Below are positions 28,380 through 37,776 of a stretch of DNA of 64,000 nucleotides, piece by piece. The stretch is from contig NZ_VCNH01000008.1 in the NCBI RefSeq assembly GCF_024355225.1, positions 2,294,001 to 2,358,000 on the forward strand. Reading direction: 5' to 3'. This DNA comes from Roseovarius sp. M141. GTDB taxonomy: Bacteria > Pseudomonadota > Alphaproteobacteria > Rhodobacterales > Rhodobacteraceae. The notes below the pieces were generated by a model. The model did not search any database, was not told the DNA's origin, and saw nothing but the letters and a program-made list of their open reading frames with translations. How positions within the stretch are numbered: the first letter of the stretch is position 1; every line of letters starts with the position of its first letter. The position numbers were made by a program, and so were the translations under genes.

Positions 28380-29160
28380 GAGGGCAAATCCTGATCGCGA
28401 AAGTTCAACCAGGTTTCCAGGTCCAAACGCTCGCTGCCGGACACGATGGCAAAGACGGCAAGGCGCGTGAGCGCATGCATTACCTCCCGACAGATACCAT
28501 GAGTCTTACCGACGATTGCCTTGCGGGCTTTAGGGTCACTCGAAAGCGACCCCCCTTCCCTCACAGGACACCACCGCTCGAACCCTTCAAGGAACTCAAT
28601 GAAATCGTCGTCATGTGGTGTCCACGCCCGATACTGAAGATGATGCGAACGCCCAAGAGTTTGCTCGTCTTCCATGGCCCATCGCCAGATGCGCGGCGCG
28701 CCAGTGAGGACAACCCTGATATCGTACTTTGTAATTAAATGATGAACGAAGTTCTGGTAGGCGATCATCTGGTGTTTCTTGAAGCTGTAGGTTCGGTGAA
28801 AATCTTCCAGGATTAGTAATCGCGTGTCGATCTGACCAAGTAGTGCCAATGTTCGCCTGAGAGAAACCAACCGTACGGCTGGTCCGTATCCGGGAATTGC
28901 CAGCGACGCACGAAGCTCGTCGCAATAGTCTGCGATCTCGCCACTGGGATGGATTTGCTCGTTCACGACAGGCACCACAGGCCGTCCGCTATGTTCATCA
29001 GTCAACGGAGGAATGCTGTGCGGCAAATTCGCTTAACAATCGTGAGGGCCCCATACCAGGCGGTGCGGTGAAAAACACCAACTTTCGGTCGCTGTCTTTC
29101 GGCTCGCGCACCATTTCGTCCAGATACTCTCTAAACCTCCGTCGCGCAGTGGTATCGAAC
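28376..29160 (-). pseudogene. tniB: TniB ATPase remnant: frameshifted, N-terminally cut, Walker A changed
   Basis: ATP-binding transposition regulator in two frames. The distal part (up to about 29160) reads FDTTARRRFREYLDEM and the P-loop region TAPPGMGPSRLLSEFAAQH; the Walker A lysine expected in GMGKS is a proline. The frame then ends at 28998, and the rest (IPPLTDEHSGRP, Walker B-like RLLILEDFHRTY, sensor VVLTGAP) continues in another frame to 28376. The shift lies between about 29000 and 29026. Upstream of 29160 the sequence is that of a plus-strand short-chain dehydrogenase, so the N-terminus and tniA have been lost by recombination. Confidence 0.8.
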
Positions 29161-29566
29161 TGTGTCGCGCCGCGATCCCGATCATGGCAAACGCGGGCGG
29201 CGGTGCCATCGTTAATATAGCATCTTGCTGGGGTGTTCATCCCGGCCCCAACCCCCAATCTATGTGGTGTCCAAGGCCGCAGCCGCCTCTTTGACCCAAT
29301 GTCTGGGCATGGATCACGCGCATCAAAACATTCGTGTGAACGCCGTCTGCCCAAATGAGGTCAACACGCCCATGATTCGGACCGGATTTGAAACGCGTGG
29401 TCTTGACCCAGACCGGGCAATCGACGAACTCAACGCCTCTGTTCCTTTGGGTCGTATTGCAGAACCTGAGGACATTGCCAATGTGGTTGTCTTTCTTGTC
29501 TCGGGTCAAGCGCGATATCTGTGTGGCGCGTTGATAGAAGCCAATGGTGGGAAATCGGTTCAATGA
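29160..29566 (+). pseudogene. Short-chain dehydrogenase, 5'-truncated and frameshifted
   Basis: C-terminal half of an SDR oxidoreductase. It begins abruptly at the tniB junction with CRAAIPIMANAGGGAIVN and IASCWGVHPGPN (catalytic Ser in the IAS segment). A base is missing near 29253-29257, after which the catalytic YVVSK and then NIRVNAVCPNEVNTPMIRTG, LGRIAEPEDIAN and a normal C-terminus continue in the neighbouring frame to 29566. The Rossmann half with the cofactor motif is gone. The stop overlaps the ATG of the next SDR gene, so the two once formed an operon. Confidence 0.85.
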
Positions 29567-30296
29567 CGGCGTGGTCTGAGAAAGTAGCACTTGTAACCGG
29601 TGGTCGCAGTGGCATTGGGGCGGCAATCGCCAAGAAACTGTCAATGAACGGTGTACGTGTTATCACAGCCCAACGCGGGGCAGACCCTGAACACCCATCC
29701 ATCCAAGCCGATTTCCTCGATCCACAGGCACCAGCGCGCGTCATTGATGACGTGATCACGCAAGCCGGGCGCTTAGACATTTTAGTTAACAACGCTGGAA
29801 TCATGCGCGAAGGGACAACGCTAGAGACGTCTCAGACAGATTGGGCTGAAACGCTACAGGTCAATCTGACAGTCCCTTTCATGTTGATCAAACAGGCGCT
29901 GCCACATCTGATTGCGCAGGGTGGATCAATTGTGAATATCGGCTCAATCGAAGAGCTCGGCTCGAACCCGCGTCATCCAGCCTATTGCGCTTCCAAAGGT
30001 GGATTTCATGCGCTGAATCGCGCCATTGCTGTCGATCATGGTCCCGATGGTGTCAGGTGCAACGCTATCGCGCCCGGCTGGATCGACACTGATTTGAACA
30101 CCGCTTTCATCGAAAGCTTAGGTGATCCCGACACCTTCAAGGCATCTCTTGGAAAGATACACCCGGTGGGTCGCACTGGGCACCCGAGGAAATCGCTGGC
30201 CTTGCAGCATGGCTGGCGTCGGATGAATCGCAATTTGTAACCGGCCAAGTTTGGACAGTGGATGGCGGCAGAATGAGCCAACTTAGTTTGCCATAA
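29563..30296 (+). pseudogene. Short-chain dehydrogenase with a C-terminal frameshift
   Basis: SDR oxidoreductase with the N-terminal cofactor motif TGGRSGIGAAIA, NNAGIM, catalytic Ser in IVNIGSIEE and YCASK, all in one frame. Near 30184-30187 one G is missing, so the actual frame ends at 30240 after a garbled tail; in the other frame the expected end [25 protein letters not shown] runs to a TAA at 30296. The lost part is the last 40 or so residues, normally a conserved strand and helix at the tetramer interface, so activity is doubtful. The substrate is unknown. It begins four bases inside the preceding SDR remnant. Confidence 0.82.
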
Positions 30297-30694
30297 AGTA
30301 AGGGCCGTATCACGAAGCAGCCGTTCAACGAATTGGGATGAGCGGTCGCTTAGTCCGCATCTTACCAGTTCAGACGCCCCGCAACGAAGGTCGGCTATGG
30401 CCCCTGCCCCAGTCTCATCAATAGAAAATTCTAAGTAATTGTTTTCATTTTAGGCGCAGTCTCATCGTTAAAGGACTCCGACACCGGTGTAGGTTGCGGT
30501 TCTGTCTAAGCCGCTTCTGGTGGTTGCCGCAGGCCTCGTTCTGGCAGAAATCGGGTGGCGGTGGCTTGGCCCTGCAGCGCCGACGCAAGCGGCGACACTT
30601 ATCAAGCGTCAGATTGGCCAAAATCTGGCCAACCTAAGTCTTTTATGCAACACGAAATGCCAAGGGCTGGGGTGTGGCGCCGGGGCCTTTATAT
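30297..30694. other. Non-coding gap after the SDR pseudogenes
   Basis: About 400 bases without a supportable gene. One short inverted repeat is visible, TTGGCCA-aaatc-TGGCCAA (30614-30632). The left half is AT-richer than the core genes. The gap separates the mobile-element debris from the RidA gene and is the probable right limit of the inserted region. Confidence 0.45.
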
Positions 30695-31045
30695 TTAAAC
30701 TTCTGCGGCTGTTATAATGAATTCAACCAGATATTCCGGTGTCGCGAGCTTGGCCTCGCCTGCGGCCCGTGCGGGTGTGTGGCCCTCAGGCGCCCACGCG
30801 TCCCATACCGCGTTCATTTCAGCGAAATCTTTCATGTCGGCCATCCAGATAATGGCCTGAAGGATGCGCGTCTTGTCCGACCCGGCCTCGGCCAGCAGCT
30901 TGTCGATATTGGCAAGGCATGTCTTGGTCTGGTCCGTGACGCTGTCGCCTGCATTGCCCACCTGACCGGCCAGATAGATGGTGCCGTTGTGTTTGACGAT
31001 CTGGCTCATGCGGGGGCCGGTATGGCTGCGGGTGATGTCACTCAT
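30695..31045 (-). CDS. RidA-family (YjgF) deaminase-like protein
   Basis: A 116-residue trimeric protein of the RidA family, which hydrolyses reactive enamine/imine intermediates that arise from amino acid oxidation. The family wording is present: VKHNGTIYLAGQVG, LANIDKLLAEAGSDKTRILQAI with the substrate-contacting Arg, and a C-terminal VEFIITAA. The ATG at 31045 has an AAGGAG site. It lies 31 bases downstream of an FAD-dependent amino acid oxidase gene, whose imine product it could clear. The arrangement supports a shared operon. The canonical Glu near the C-terminus reads VEF; subfamily assignment is open. Confidence 0.9.
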   Translation of the reverse strand: MSDITRSHTGPRMSQIVKHNGTIYLAGQVGNAGDSVTDQTKTCLANIDKLLAEAGSDKTRILQAIIWMADMKDFAEMNAVWDAWAPEGHTPARAAGEAKLATPEYLVEFIITAAEV

Positions 31046-31076
31046 TTACGTGAACTCCTTGAGGTTGGTATTTGGT

Positions 31077-32183
31077 TTAATTGGTAAAACGTCGACTAGG
31101 CGCCAATGCAGCCAGTGTCGCGGGCGGCAGCGCCGGGGGACGCCCTGCGATCAGTGCGGCGGTGGTCTGGGCCAGCGCAGGTGCTGTCTGAACACCGTAG
31201 CCGCCCTGCCCGGCCAGCCAGAAAAACCCGTCCGCATCCGGTGCGAACCCGACAATCGGCGTGCGATCAGGCGCAAAGGTGCGCAAGCCCGCCCAGCTGT
31301 GATCGACCCGCGTCACCGGCACGGTCACGGCCTGCTCGTACCGGTCCAGCCCCTCGGCCAGCACCATATCGTCGACCCAGGCATCGTGCGGATCAACCGG
31401 ATCCTCGTCGGCGGGCGAAACCATGAGCTTGCCCGCGTCCGGCTTGGCATACCACGTCTCGGCGACGGTGCCGAAAAGCGGCCAGCTTTCGACGTCATGT
31501 TCATCCCCGAGGCGCAAAAGCGCGGCGGAGCGGCGGAGTGCTTGCAGCCCCATGCGCCGGATACCGGCCAGCGCGGCGATCTCATCAGCCCAGGCGCCGG
31601 CGGCGTTGATAACGGTCGGCGCCGTGTAACGCGTGCCGTCCACCTCGACGTGCCAGACGCCATCCTGTCGGATAATCGACGACACACGCGCGCGCGTCAC
31701 GATCTGGCCGCCGCGCGCCTTCAGCAGACGGGCGTAGCCTTGCAGCATCCGGTCGACGTCGATGCTTTGGGCACTACGCTCGTAGATGGCACCGGCGATC
31801 AGTTCGGGCCGCAGGATCGGAACGATTTGCGCGCACTCGCCACCCGTCAGGCGGTCCAGACCAGTGGCGCCGGCGGCATATGCCTCTAGCTTTGGCATTT
31901 CGTCCTCGGACGCGATCAGAAGCTCGCCGCGCGGCGAGAGCAGGCTGTGGTCACTGATACCCTCGGGATTGGCCAATGTCGGCTCGGACAACGCGTTGAT
32001 CGCCCGCAGCACGGCGTTGCCGTAGTTGCGAATATAGATAGCGGCAGAGCGGCCCGTCGAATGATAACCCATCTGCGGCTCGGCCTCGAGAACCAGCACG
32101 CGCGCGTCAGTCGCCAGCTCGGCTGCTGCGGATATACCTGCGATGCCGCCGCCGATGACGACAATATCTGTCGTTTCGCTCAT
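31077..32183 (-). CDS. FAD-dependent oxidoreductase of the D-amino acid/glycine oxidase (DAO) family
   Basis: A 368-residue flavoenzyme that oxidises an amine or amino acid. The dinucleotide motif VVIGGGIAGISAAAELA is near the N-terminus (from about residue 8), followed by the acidic LVLEAE and the DAO-specific GYHSTGRSAA segment; NAAGAWADEIA and the C-terminal GQGGYGVQTAPA complete the FAD site. The ATG at 32183 has a GAGAGGA site; a longer frame to 32279 has none. It heads a two-gene operon with ridA. Substrate unknown: glycine, sarcosine, D-amino acids or a dipeptide-like amine are all possible. Confidence 0.85.
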   Translation of the reverse strand: MSETTDIVVIGGGIAGISAAAELATDARVLVLEAEPQMGYHSTGRSAAIYIRNYGNAVLRAINALSEPTLANPEGISDHSLLSPRGELLIASEDEMPKLEAYAAGATGLDRLTGGECAQIVPILRPELIAGAIYERSAQSIDVDRMLQGYARLLKARGGQIVTRARVSSIIRQDGVWHVEVDGTRYTAPTVINAAGAWADEIAALAGIRRMGLQALRRSAALLRLGDEHDVESWPLFGTVAETWYAKPDAGKLMVSPADEDPVDPHDAWVDDMVLAEGLDRYEQAVTVPVTRVDHSWAGLRTFAPDRTPIVGFAPDADGFFWLAGQGGYGVQTAPALAQTTAALIAGRPPALPPATLAALAPSRRFTN

Positions 32184-32308
32184 GTAACGCGTCCTCTCTG
32201 GGCTGGTGGTAAACTGCCTGATGATTGCGGGCAGCATTGACCGAATTCGAGACGGATTCCAAGGGGTCCGGCCCGCCACAACGGCGCTTTCGCCCTGCGC
32301 AGCGCGCG

Positions 32309-32342
32309 AAAAAGGCGCAGGCAGGATTTTCCTGCCTGCGCC
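32309..32342 (-). terminator. Strong intrinsic terminator of gcdH
   Basis: A perfect 13-bp stem, GGCGCAGGCAGGA (32314-32326) and TCCTGCCTGCGCC (32330-32342), with a 3-base loop. On the minus strand it is followed by TTTTT (32313-32309). It begins 24 bases after the gcdH stop codon. Confidence 0.93.
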
Positions 32343-32365
32343 CTGTCACCCACGGATGCCGGGTA

Positions 32366-33589
32366 TCAGAAGAACGCCTGAAGACCGGTCTGCGCACGAC
32401 CCAGGATCAGCGCATGAACGTCATGCGTGCCCTCGTAGGTGTTGACAGTCTCAAGGTTCACCATATGGCGAATGACCTGATATTCCTCGGAAATACCGTT
32501 TCCACCATGCATGTCCCGCGACATCCGCGCGATATCCAGCGCCTTGCCGCAGTTGTTGCGCTTGATCATGCTGATCATCTCGGGCGCGGCGTTGGCCTCG
32601 TCCATCAGGCGGCCCACGCGCAATGTGGCCTGAAGCCCCAGCGTGATTTCGGTCTGCATGTTCGCCAGCTTCAGCTGGAATAGCTGCGTTTGCGCGATCG
32701 GCTTGCGGAACTGGTGGCGGTCAAGGCCATACTGCAACGCGCCGTGCCAGCAGAACTCGGCGGCGCCCATGACGCCCCACGCAATGCCGTACCGTGCGCG
32801 GTTGAGGCAGCCGAACGGGCCCTTGAGGCCTTCGACATTGGGTAGCAGCGCATCCTCGCCAACCTCGACACCCTTCATCACGATTTCGCCCGTGACGGAG
32901 GCGCGCAAGGACTGTTTGCCCGCAATTTTCGGCGCGCTCAGGCCCTTCATGCCCTTGTCCAGCACGAAACCCTTGATCTTGCCGTCATGTGCGTCGGACT
33001 TGGCCCAGATGATGAACACATCGGCGATGGGGCTGTTGGAAATCCACATCTTGGCACCGGTCAGGCGGTAGCCCCCGTCGATTTTTTCGGCGCGGGTCTT
33101 CATGCCGGCAGGGTCGCTGCCCGCATCAGGCTCGGTCAGGCCAAAGCAGCCGATCAACTCGCCGGTGGCCAGTTTGGGTAGGTATTTCTGGCGCTGCTCT
33201 TCGGTGCCGTAGGCGTAGATCGGATACATGACCAGCGACGACTGCACGCTCATCATCGAGCGATAGCCGCTGTCGACACGCTCGATTTCGCGCGCAACCA
33301 GACCGTAGCTGACATAGCCCGCACCGATGCCGCCGTATTCCTCGGGGATCGTGGTGCCCAGCAGGCCCATTTCGCCCATTTCAGTGAATAGTTCGGGGCT
33401 GACGGCCTCGTCCGCGTAGTCCTTGATGACGCGCGGTTGTAGCCGTTCCTGCGCGAAGGTGCGGGCGCTTTCGGCGATCATCCGCTCTTCTTCTTGCAGT
33501 TGGTCGTCCAGACGGAAGGGGTCTTTCCAGTCGAAACTGGACAGGTCGGGAGCGTCTTTGGCTTTGAGGGCTGGGGTATCGAGGCTCAT
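32366..33589 (-). CDS. gcdH: Glutaryl-CoA dehydrogenase
   Basis: An acyl-CoA dehydrogenase of 407 residues that oxidises and decarboxylates glutaryl-CoA to crotonyl-CoA, in lysine, hydroxylysine and tryptophan breakdown. Characteristic parts: [13 protein letters not shown] start, [30 protein letters not shown] (FAD), [21 protein letters not shown], and the catalytic Glu386 in [10 protein letters not shown]. The ATG at 33589 has a weak AAAGG site, but the protein start is typical for the family. It is divergent from a LysR gene that probably regulates it, and is ended by a strong terminator. Confidence 0.94.
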   Translation of the reverse strand: MSLDTPALKAKDAPDLSSFDWKDPFRLDDQLQEEERMIAESARTFAQERLQPRVIKDYADEAVSPELFTEMGEMGLLGTTIPEEYGGIGAGYVSYGLVAREIERVDSGYRSMMSVQSSLVMYPIYAYGTEEQRQKYLPKLATGELIGCFGLTEPDAGSDPAGMKTRAEKIDGGYRLTGAKMWISNSPIADVFIIWAKSDAHDGKIKGFVLDKGMKGLSAPKIAGKQSLRASVTGEIVMKGVEVGEDALLPNVEGLKGPFGCLNRARYGIAWGVMGAAEFCWHGALQYGLDRHQFRKPIAQTQLFQLKLANMQTEITLGLQATLRVGRLMDEANAAPEMISMIKRNNCGKALDIARMSRDMHGGNGISEEYQVIRHMVNLETVNTYEGTHDVHALILGRAQTGLQAFF

Positions 33590-33696
33590 AATGTTACCTT
33601 TCCATGAGTTTATCATGCGTTCTGCTTGCCATATAAGGCGTATAAGCCCAAAAGAACACCAAGTCTTTTGTCCCAATCCATGAGGAAACGGAATAC

Positions 33697-34605
33697 ATGG
33701 CCCTGCCCCGCCGGTTTCTGCCCTCCATCGCGTCCTTGCGCGCGCTCGAAGCGCTAGACCGGCTGGGCAGCGCGACAACCGCCGCCGAGGCACTGGCGCT
33801 GACGCAAAGCGCCGTGAGCCGTCAGATCCAAACGCTGGAAGAGCAGTTAGGCATCAAGTTGGTCGTTCGTGATGGGCGACGCATTGCCTTGACGCCAGAC
33901 GCAGTGCAATACGCGGCCGAGGTGCGCGCGGCGCTGAACCAGATCGCGCAGGCGTCGCTGAAACTGACGGTCAACCCGTCGGGTGGCGCGCTGAATCTGG
34001 CGATCTTGCCTACCTTCGGCATGCGCTGGTTGGTGCCACGCCTGCCTGATTTCGCGCGTAGCCACCCCGAGGTGACATTGAACCTGTCGACGCGGATAAA
34101 ACAGTTTAACTTTGCAATGGAACCATTTGACGCAGCAATACATTTCGGTGATACCGCTTGGCCTGGAACACAAACGATGCGTCTGCAACACGAGGCGGTC
34201 GTTGCTGTTTGCGCGCCTGCCCTGATCGCGGCAAAACCGCCCGTCAGCGCGGCCAGCCTGCTCGACTTGCCATTGATGCATATGGAGACACGGCCCGACG
34301 CGTGGCGCGCATGGTTCGCGGCCCAAGGCGTAGAGACGGGTCGTGTGACGGGCACGATCTATGACCAGTTTTCAACCATCACGCAGGCCGCGCTGCATGG
34401 GTTGGGTGTGGCCCTGTTGCCGGAGTATTTGGCCGAGGCGGATATTGCGGCGGGCCGCCTTGCTATTGCCTGGGGCGGGCCGACGCCCAGTCCGGGCGCC
34501 TATCATCTGATCTGGCCCGACGCCAAGACCGGCGATGGTGCGCTGACAAAGTTCCGGGGCTGGCTGGCCACCCAGATCGGCGAGGATGATCTGCTGCCGC
34601 GCTAG
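33697..34605 (+). CDS. LysR-family regulator, probable regulator of gcdH
   Basis: A 302-residue regulator of the GcvA-like subgroup. The helix-turn-helix ([40 protein letters not shown]) spans residues 9-56, and the effector domain starts near residue 90. It is divergent from gcdH across 107 bases that contain ATATAAGGCGTATAAG (33631-33646), a candidate site. By position it is likely the glutarate-responsive regulator often called GcdR, but the effector is not proven. It converges on the carbonic anhydrase gene with a 9-base gap. Confidence 0.88.
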   Translation: MALPRRFLPSIASLRALEALDRLGSATTAAEALALTQSAVSRQIQTLEEQLGIKLVVRDGRRIALTPDAVQYAAEVRAALNQIAQASLKLTVNPSGGALNLAILPTFGMRWLVPRLPDFARSHPEVTLNLSTRIKQFNFAMEPFDAAIHFGDTAWPGTQTMRLQHEAVVAVCAPALIAAKPPVSAASLLDLPLMHMETRPDAWRAWFAAQGVETGRVTGTIYDQFSTITQAALHGLGVALLPEYLAEADIAAGRLAIAWGGPTPSPGAYHLIWPDAKTGDGALTKFRGWLATQIGEDDLLPR

Positions 34606-34614
34606 CGAAAAAAC

Positions 34615-35142
34615 CTACCCCAGCGGCAACAACCCGACCCGGAACCGGCGCATCTTGTCCTGATAGCCCAGTGCGCTTTTGCGCAGGCCCTCGATGGCAG
34701 CATCGTCCAGATCGCGCACCACCTTGCCCGGCACGCCCATGACCAGCGACCCGTTGGGGATCTGCTTGCCCTCGGTGATCAACGCCCCTGCCCCGATCAG
34801 GCAATTGCGCCCGATCACCGCGCCATTCAGCACTGTGGCGCCCATGCCGATCAGGGAATTGTCGCCGATGGTACAGCCATGCAGCATTGCCTTGTGCCCG
34901 ATCGTGCAGCCCGCGCCGATGGTCAGCGGATATCCCATATCCGTGTGCATCACGCAATTTTCCTGTACATTCGTCCCGGCGCCGATATGGATCACCTCGT
35001 TGTCGCCGCGCAGCGTGGCGCCGAACCAGACCGAGGTGCCGCCCTCCAGCACAACGCGCCCGATCACATGCGCGCCGGGTGCGACCCAGAAATCCCCGTC
35101 TTCGGGTGTTTCGGGCGTATGGCCTTCAAATGCGTAAATCAT
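34615..35142 (-). CDS. Gamma-class carbonic anhydrase family protein
   Basis: A 175-residue left-handed beta-helix protein built from hexapeptide repeats. The zinc ligands of the gamma class appear as His in VMHTDMGYP and in GHKAMLHG, with the third earlier. Members hydrate CO2 or act as scaffold-like CaiE/YrdA proteins; activity is not guaranteed. It overlaps guanylate kinase by four bases, in the same direction, as the last gene of the YicC-gmk-CA operon. Confidence 0.88.
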   Translation of the reverse strand: MIYAFEGHTPETPEDGDFWVAPGAHVIGRVVLEGGTSVWFGATLRGDNEVIHIGAGTNVQENCVMHTDMGYPLTIGAGCTIGHKAMLHGCTIGDNSLIGMGATVLNGAVIGRNCLIGAGALITEGKQIPNGSLVMGVPGKVVRDLDDAAIEGLRKSALGYQDKMRRFRVGLLPLG

Positions 35143-35780
35143 GTCCGGTCCTCGAATTCCATTTGCAGCTTTCGTACATGCTCGGTCAGGGCGGGTTGCT
35201 GGATGCGGCGCAGGCGCGCGGCAGCGATGATCTGCTTCAGCTTGGCATCCGTCGCGTCCAGATCATCATTGGTCAGGACATAGTCATACTCGGCCCAATG
35301 GCTGATCTCATCCCAGCTTTTCTGCATGCGTTTCGCAATCACCTCGGCGCTGTCCTGCCCGCGCGATTCCAGACGGCGGCGCAGTTCGGCTATCGATGGC
35401 GGCAGGATGAAAATCGACAGCGTGTGTTTGCCCAGATCCGAGTTCTGGATTTGCTGCGCGCCCTGCCAATCGATGTCGAACAGAACGTCGCGCCCCTGAT
35501 TGATCGCCGCCTCGACCGGCCCCTTGGGCGAGCCATAAAGATTGCCGAAGACGAACGCGTGTTCCAGCATCTGGCCCTCGTTGACGTGGCGTTTGAAATC
35601 CTCGGTCGGCAGGAAGTAGTAATCCTTTCCTTCGATTTCGCCCTCGCGCGCGGTTCGGGTTGTGGCCGAAACCGAGAAAAGCACGTTCTCGTCCCATTCG
35701 CGCAGACGTCGCGACAGGGTGGATTTGCCGGCGCCCGAGGGTGACGACAGGATGATCAAGAGGCCGCGGCGGTCAGTCAT
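35139..35780 (-). CDS. gmk: Guanylate kinase
   Basis: A 213-residue nucleotide kinase that phosphorylates GMP to GDP. The P-loop [15 protein letters not shown] is at residues about 12-26; the GMP-binding region [21 protein letters not shown] and lid follow. It starts 3 bases after the YicC gene stop and overlaps the carbonic anhydrase start, so translation is coupled through the operon. An essential housekeeping gene. Confidence 0.97.
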   Translation of the reverse strand: MTDRRGLLIILSSPSGAGKSTLSRRLREWDENVLFSVSATTRTAREGEIEGKDYYFLPTEDFKRHVNEGQMLEHAFVFGNLYGSPKGPVEAAINQGRDVLFDIDWQGAQQIQNSDLGKHTLSIFILPPSIAELRRRLESRGQDSAEVIAKRMQKSWDEISHWAEYDYVLTNDDLDATDAKLKQIIAAARLRRIQQPALTEHVRKLQMEFEDRT

Positions 35781-35783
35781 ATC

Positions 35784-36689
35784 TCACTCCACATTCTGGA
35801 CTTGTTCGCGCATCCGGTCGACAGCGACCTTCATCTCCAGCCCGATGGCGGTCAGGGCGCTGGATTGCGCCTTGGAGCACAGTGTATTGGCCTCACGGTT
35901 GAATTCCTGGGCCAGGAAATCCAGCTTGCGTCCAACCGGGGCGCCACTGGTCAGCAGATCACGGGCCGCGATCACATGAGCGCGCAGACGGTCGATTTCC
36001 TCGGTCACGTCGGCCTTGACGGCGATCAGTGCAAGTTCCTGCGCGACGCGGGCTGGATCGGCGCCACTCGCGGCGTCCATCACGCGGGCAAGGTTGGTGT
36101 TTAGCGCCGTCGCCATTTCCGGCGCGCGGGCCTTGGCGGTGGCGGCGGCGTCCTCGGTCAGGCGGGCGATATCGGACAGCTGCCCCTCCAGCAGCGTGTG
36201 CAACGCGGCCCCCTCGCGGGCGCGCATGGCAGTGAAATCAGCCAGAACGCTTTTGAAATCGTCACAAAGCGCGGTTTTTAAAGCGTCGGTATCGGCCTCG
36301 TCGCTGGCTGTCTCCAGCACGCCGCGCACGGACAGGATGTCGCCCGGCCGCGCGGGTGCCAAGGACAGACCGCAGGCCATCGCGCGCGCCTCGACCTCGG
36401 CCATTGCCGCCAGAACATCGTCCAGCTGGGTGGAGTTCACACGCAGCCGGCCGCCTGTGTCCTCGGCCTGCACACGCAAGGTCAGCGATACATTGCCCCG
36501 CGCCACTGCGCCGGACAGGCGCGCCCGCAACGCGGCTTCCAGCCCCGCGATCCAGTCAGGCACGCGCAGGCGCAGATCCAACCCCTTGCCGTTGACGCTG
36601 CGCAGTTCCCACGTCCAGGACCACGGGCCTTCGGCGCCGCGCCCGGCGGCAAAGCCTGTCATCGAATTCACTGTCCGGGATGTCGTCAT
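35784..36689 (-). CDS. YicC-family endoribonuclease-like protein
   Basis: A 301-residue protein of the YicC family, implicated in stress-related RNA turnover (the E. coli member acts on sRNA). The family's first motif SMTGFAAGRG follows the start, then the ELRSVNGKGLDLRLR core; the C-terminus carries QEFNREANTLCSKAQ, the conserved catalytic-region helix, with its Glu and Asn. The ATG at 36689 is preceded by AGGGGG. It begins the operon with gmk; this yicC-gmk order is common in alphaproteobacteria. Confidence 0.92.
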   Translation of the reverse strand: MTTSRTVNSMTGFAAGRGAEGPWSWTWELRSVNGKGLDLRLRVPDWIAGLEAALRARLSGAVARGNVSLTLRVQAEDTGGRLRVNSTQLDDVLAAMAEVEARAMACGLSLAPARPGDILSVRGVLETASDEADTDALKTALCDDFKSVLADFTAMRAREGAALHTLLEGQLSDIARLTEDAAATAKARAPEMATALNTNLARVMDAASGADPARVAQELALIAVKADVTEEIDRLRAHVIAARDLLTSGAPVGRKLDFLAQEFNREANTLCSKAQSSALTAIGLEMKVAVDRMREQVQNVE

Positions 36690-36975
36690 GTCGCCCCCTG
36701 CCGGTTTGCGCCACATCCCTAAGCCTTGCGCGCCGACGTGGCAAGGCACCGGGGCCGTCGCGCGCCACGCTCAGGCAGAGTTAACCATTTGTATCGGATT
36801 TTAGATAAAATCGATCTCAGTTGTGGCATATTACATGGGACGGGTTGCGGCCCACCTATTCTGGCGGTCCCTGCGCCGGGGCGGATTTTACGGCGATGGC
36901 CGGGCGTCCGTCGGTAGCGGCGCGGCTCTACCGTCACATGAAGGGCGCCAGTACAGGCGGGAAAGGTTGCACAAC

Positions 36976-37698
36976 ATGACGCGCGAAATGGATATGACCG
37001 AAAGCCGCAACGCGGCCAGCTTGCGCGCCGTGCCCCCCGGCGCAGACGGCGCCCCCCGCACCCTGACGCGGCACAGCGCCGCGATGGCCGATTTTATTGC
37101 CTACTGGCAGCGGACGCGCCGGGGAGGCGACGTACCGCGCCGTTCGGACATCGACCCCCGTGGGATCGAGCCGCTGCTGTCCAACGCTTTCATCCTCGAA
37201 CGGATAGCGCCGGGCCTTGCCCGCATGCGGATTGCCGGCAGTCACCTGACGGATTTGATGGGGATGGAGGTGCGCGGTATGCCTGTCAGTGCCTTTATCA
37301 CGCCGGCGCATCGCGATGCGCTGTCGCACCATCTGGTGCGGCTGTTCGATCAGCCCGCAATGATACGCCTTTCGCTGGACTCGCCGGGCCGTCCGGGCGC
37401 GCCGGGGCTGAAGGGTGACATGTTGATCCTGCCACTGCGCAGCGATCTGGGCGATATATCGCGTGCGCTGGGATGTCTGGTGACCCAAGGCAATGTGGGC
37501 CGCGGACCGCGCCGTATGGACATCACGGATGTGCAGATTACACCGCTGGACAGGGTCATACCCATGATCGTGCCGACCTGTGCCCCACGGCGCGCGTCTA
37601 TCGGTCGTAATGTTGAGGCGATTTCTGAAACAACAGCCAAGGCCAGTTCACCGCAGCTTAAAGGCGAACGTGCTTATCTGCGCTTGGTAAAGGTGTAA
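36976..37698 (+). CDS. PAS domain-containing protein
   Basis: A 240-residue soluble protein with one PAS-type domain (residues about 40-165): the segment PRRSDIDPRGIEPLLSNAF starts the domain, followed by ERIAPGLARMRIAGS and LTDLMGMEVRG. This is the PAS_5 type that is multiplied in Rhodobacteraceae. No kinase or output domain is attached, so partners must be separate. The ATG at 36976 with GAAAGG upstream is preferred over a start at 36823, which adds 51 residues of low-quality sequence. Function unknown; possibly a redox or ligand sensor. Confidence 0.8.
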   Translation: MTREMDMTESRNAASLRAVPPGADGAPRTLTRHSAAMADFIAYWQRTRRGGDVPRRSDIDPRGIEPLLSNAFILERIAPGLARMRIAGSHLTDLMGMEVRGMPVSAFITPAHRDALSHHLVRLFDQPAMIRLSLDSPGRPGAPGLKGDMLILPLRSDLGDISRALGCLVTQGNVGRGPRRMDITDVQITPLDRVIPMIVPTCAPRRASIGRNVEAISETTAKASSPQLKGERAYLRLVKV

Positions 37699-37733
37699 TT
37701 CGGCCCGCGCCTTAGGTCGTGGATCGATATATG

Positions 37734-37766
37734 AAAAAGAGGCCGCGCTGGATGTACTGCGCGACC
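37734..37766 (-). terminator. Intrinsic terminator of the DAHP synthase gene
   Basis: GGCCGCGC (37741-37748) pairs with GCGCGACC (37759-37766) with one mismatch around a 10-base loop; on the minus strand it runs into TCTTTTTC. It lies 11 bases after the DAHP synthase stop, between two convergent genes. Confidence 0.75.
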
Positions 37767-37776
37767 CCTTCTGAAA

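Noticed and set aside
27333..29160. A CRISPR-associated or Tn7-like transposon
   Set aside because: TniQ and TniB can suggest this, but there are no repeats, no cas genes and no tnsA/tnsB-type genes. It is a Tn5053/Tn402-type remnant.
30614..30632. TTGGCCA-aaatc-TGGCCAA hairpin as a terminator or operator
   Set aside because: The arms are only 7 bp, no T-run follows and no gene starts or ends at a fitting distance.
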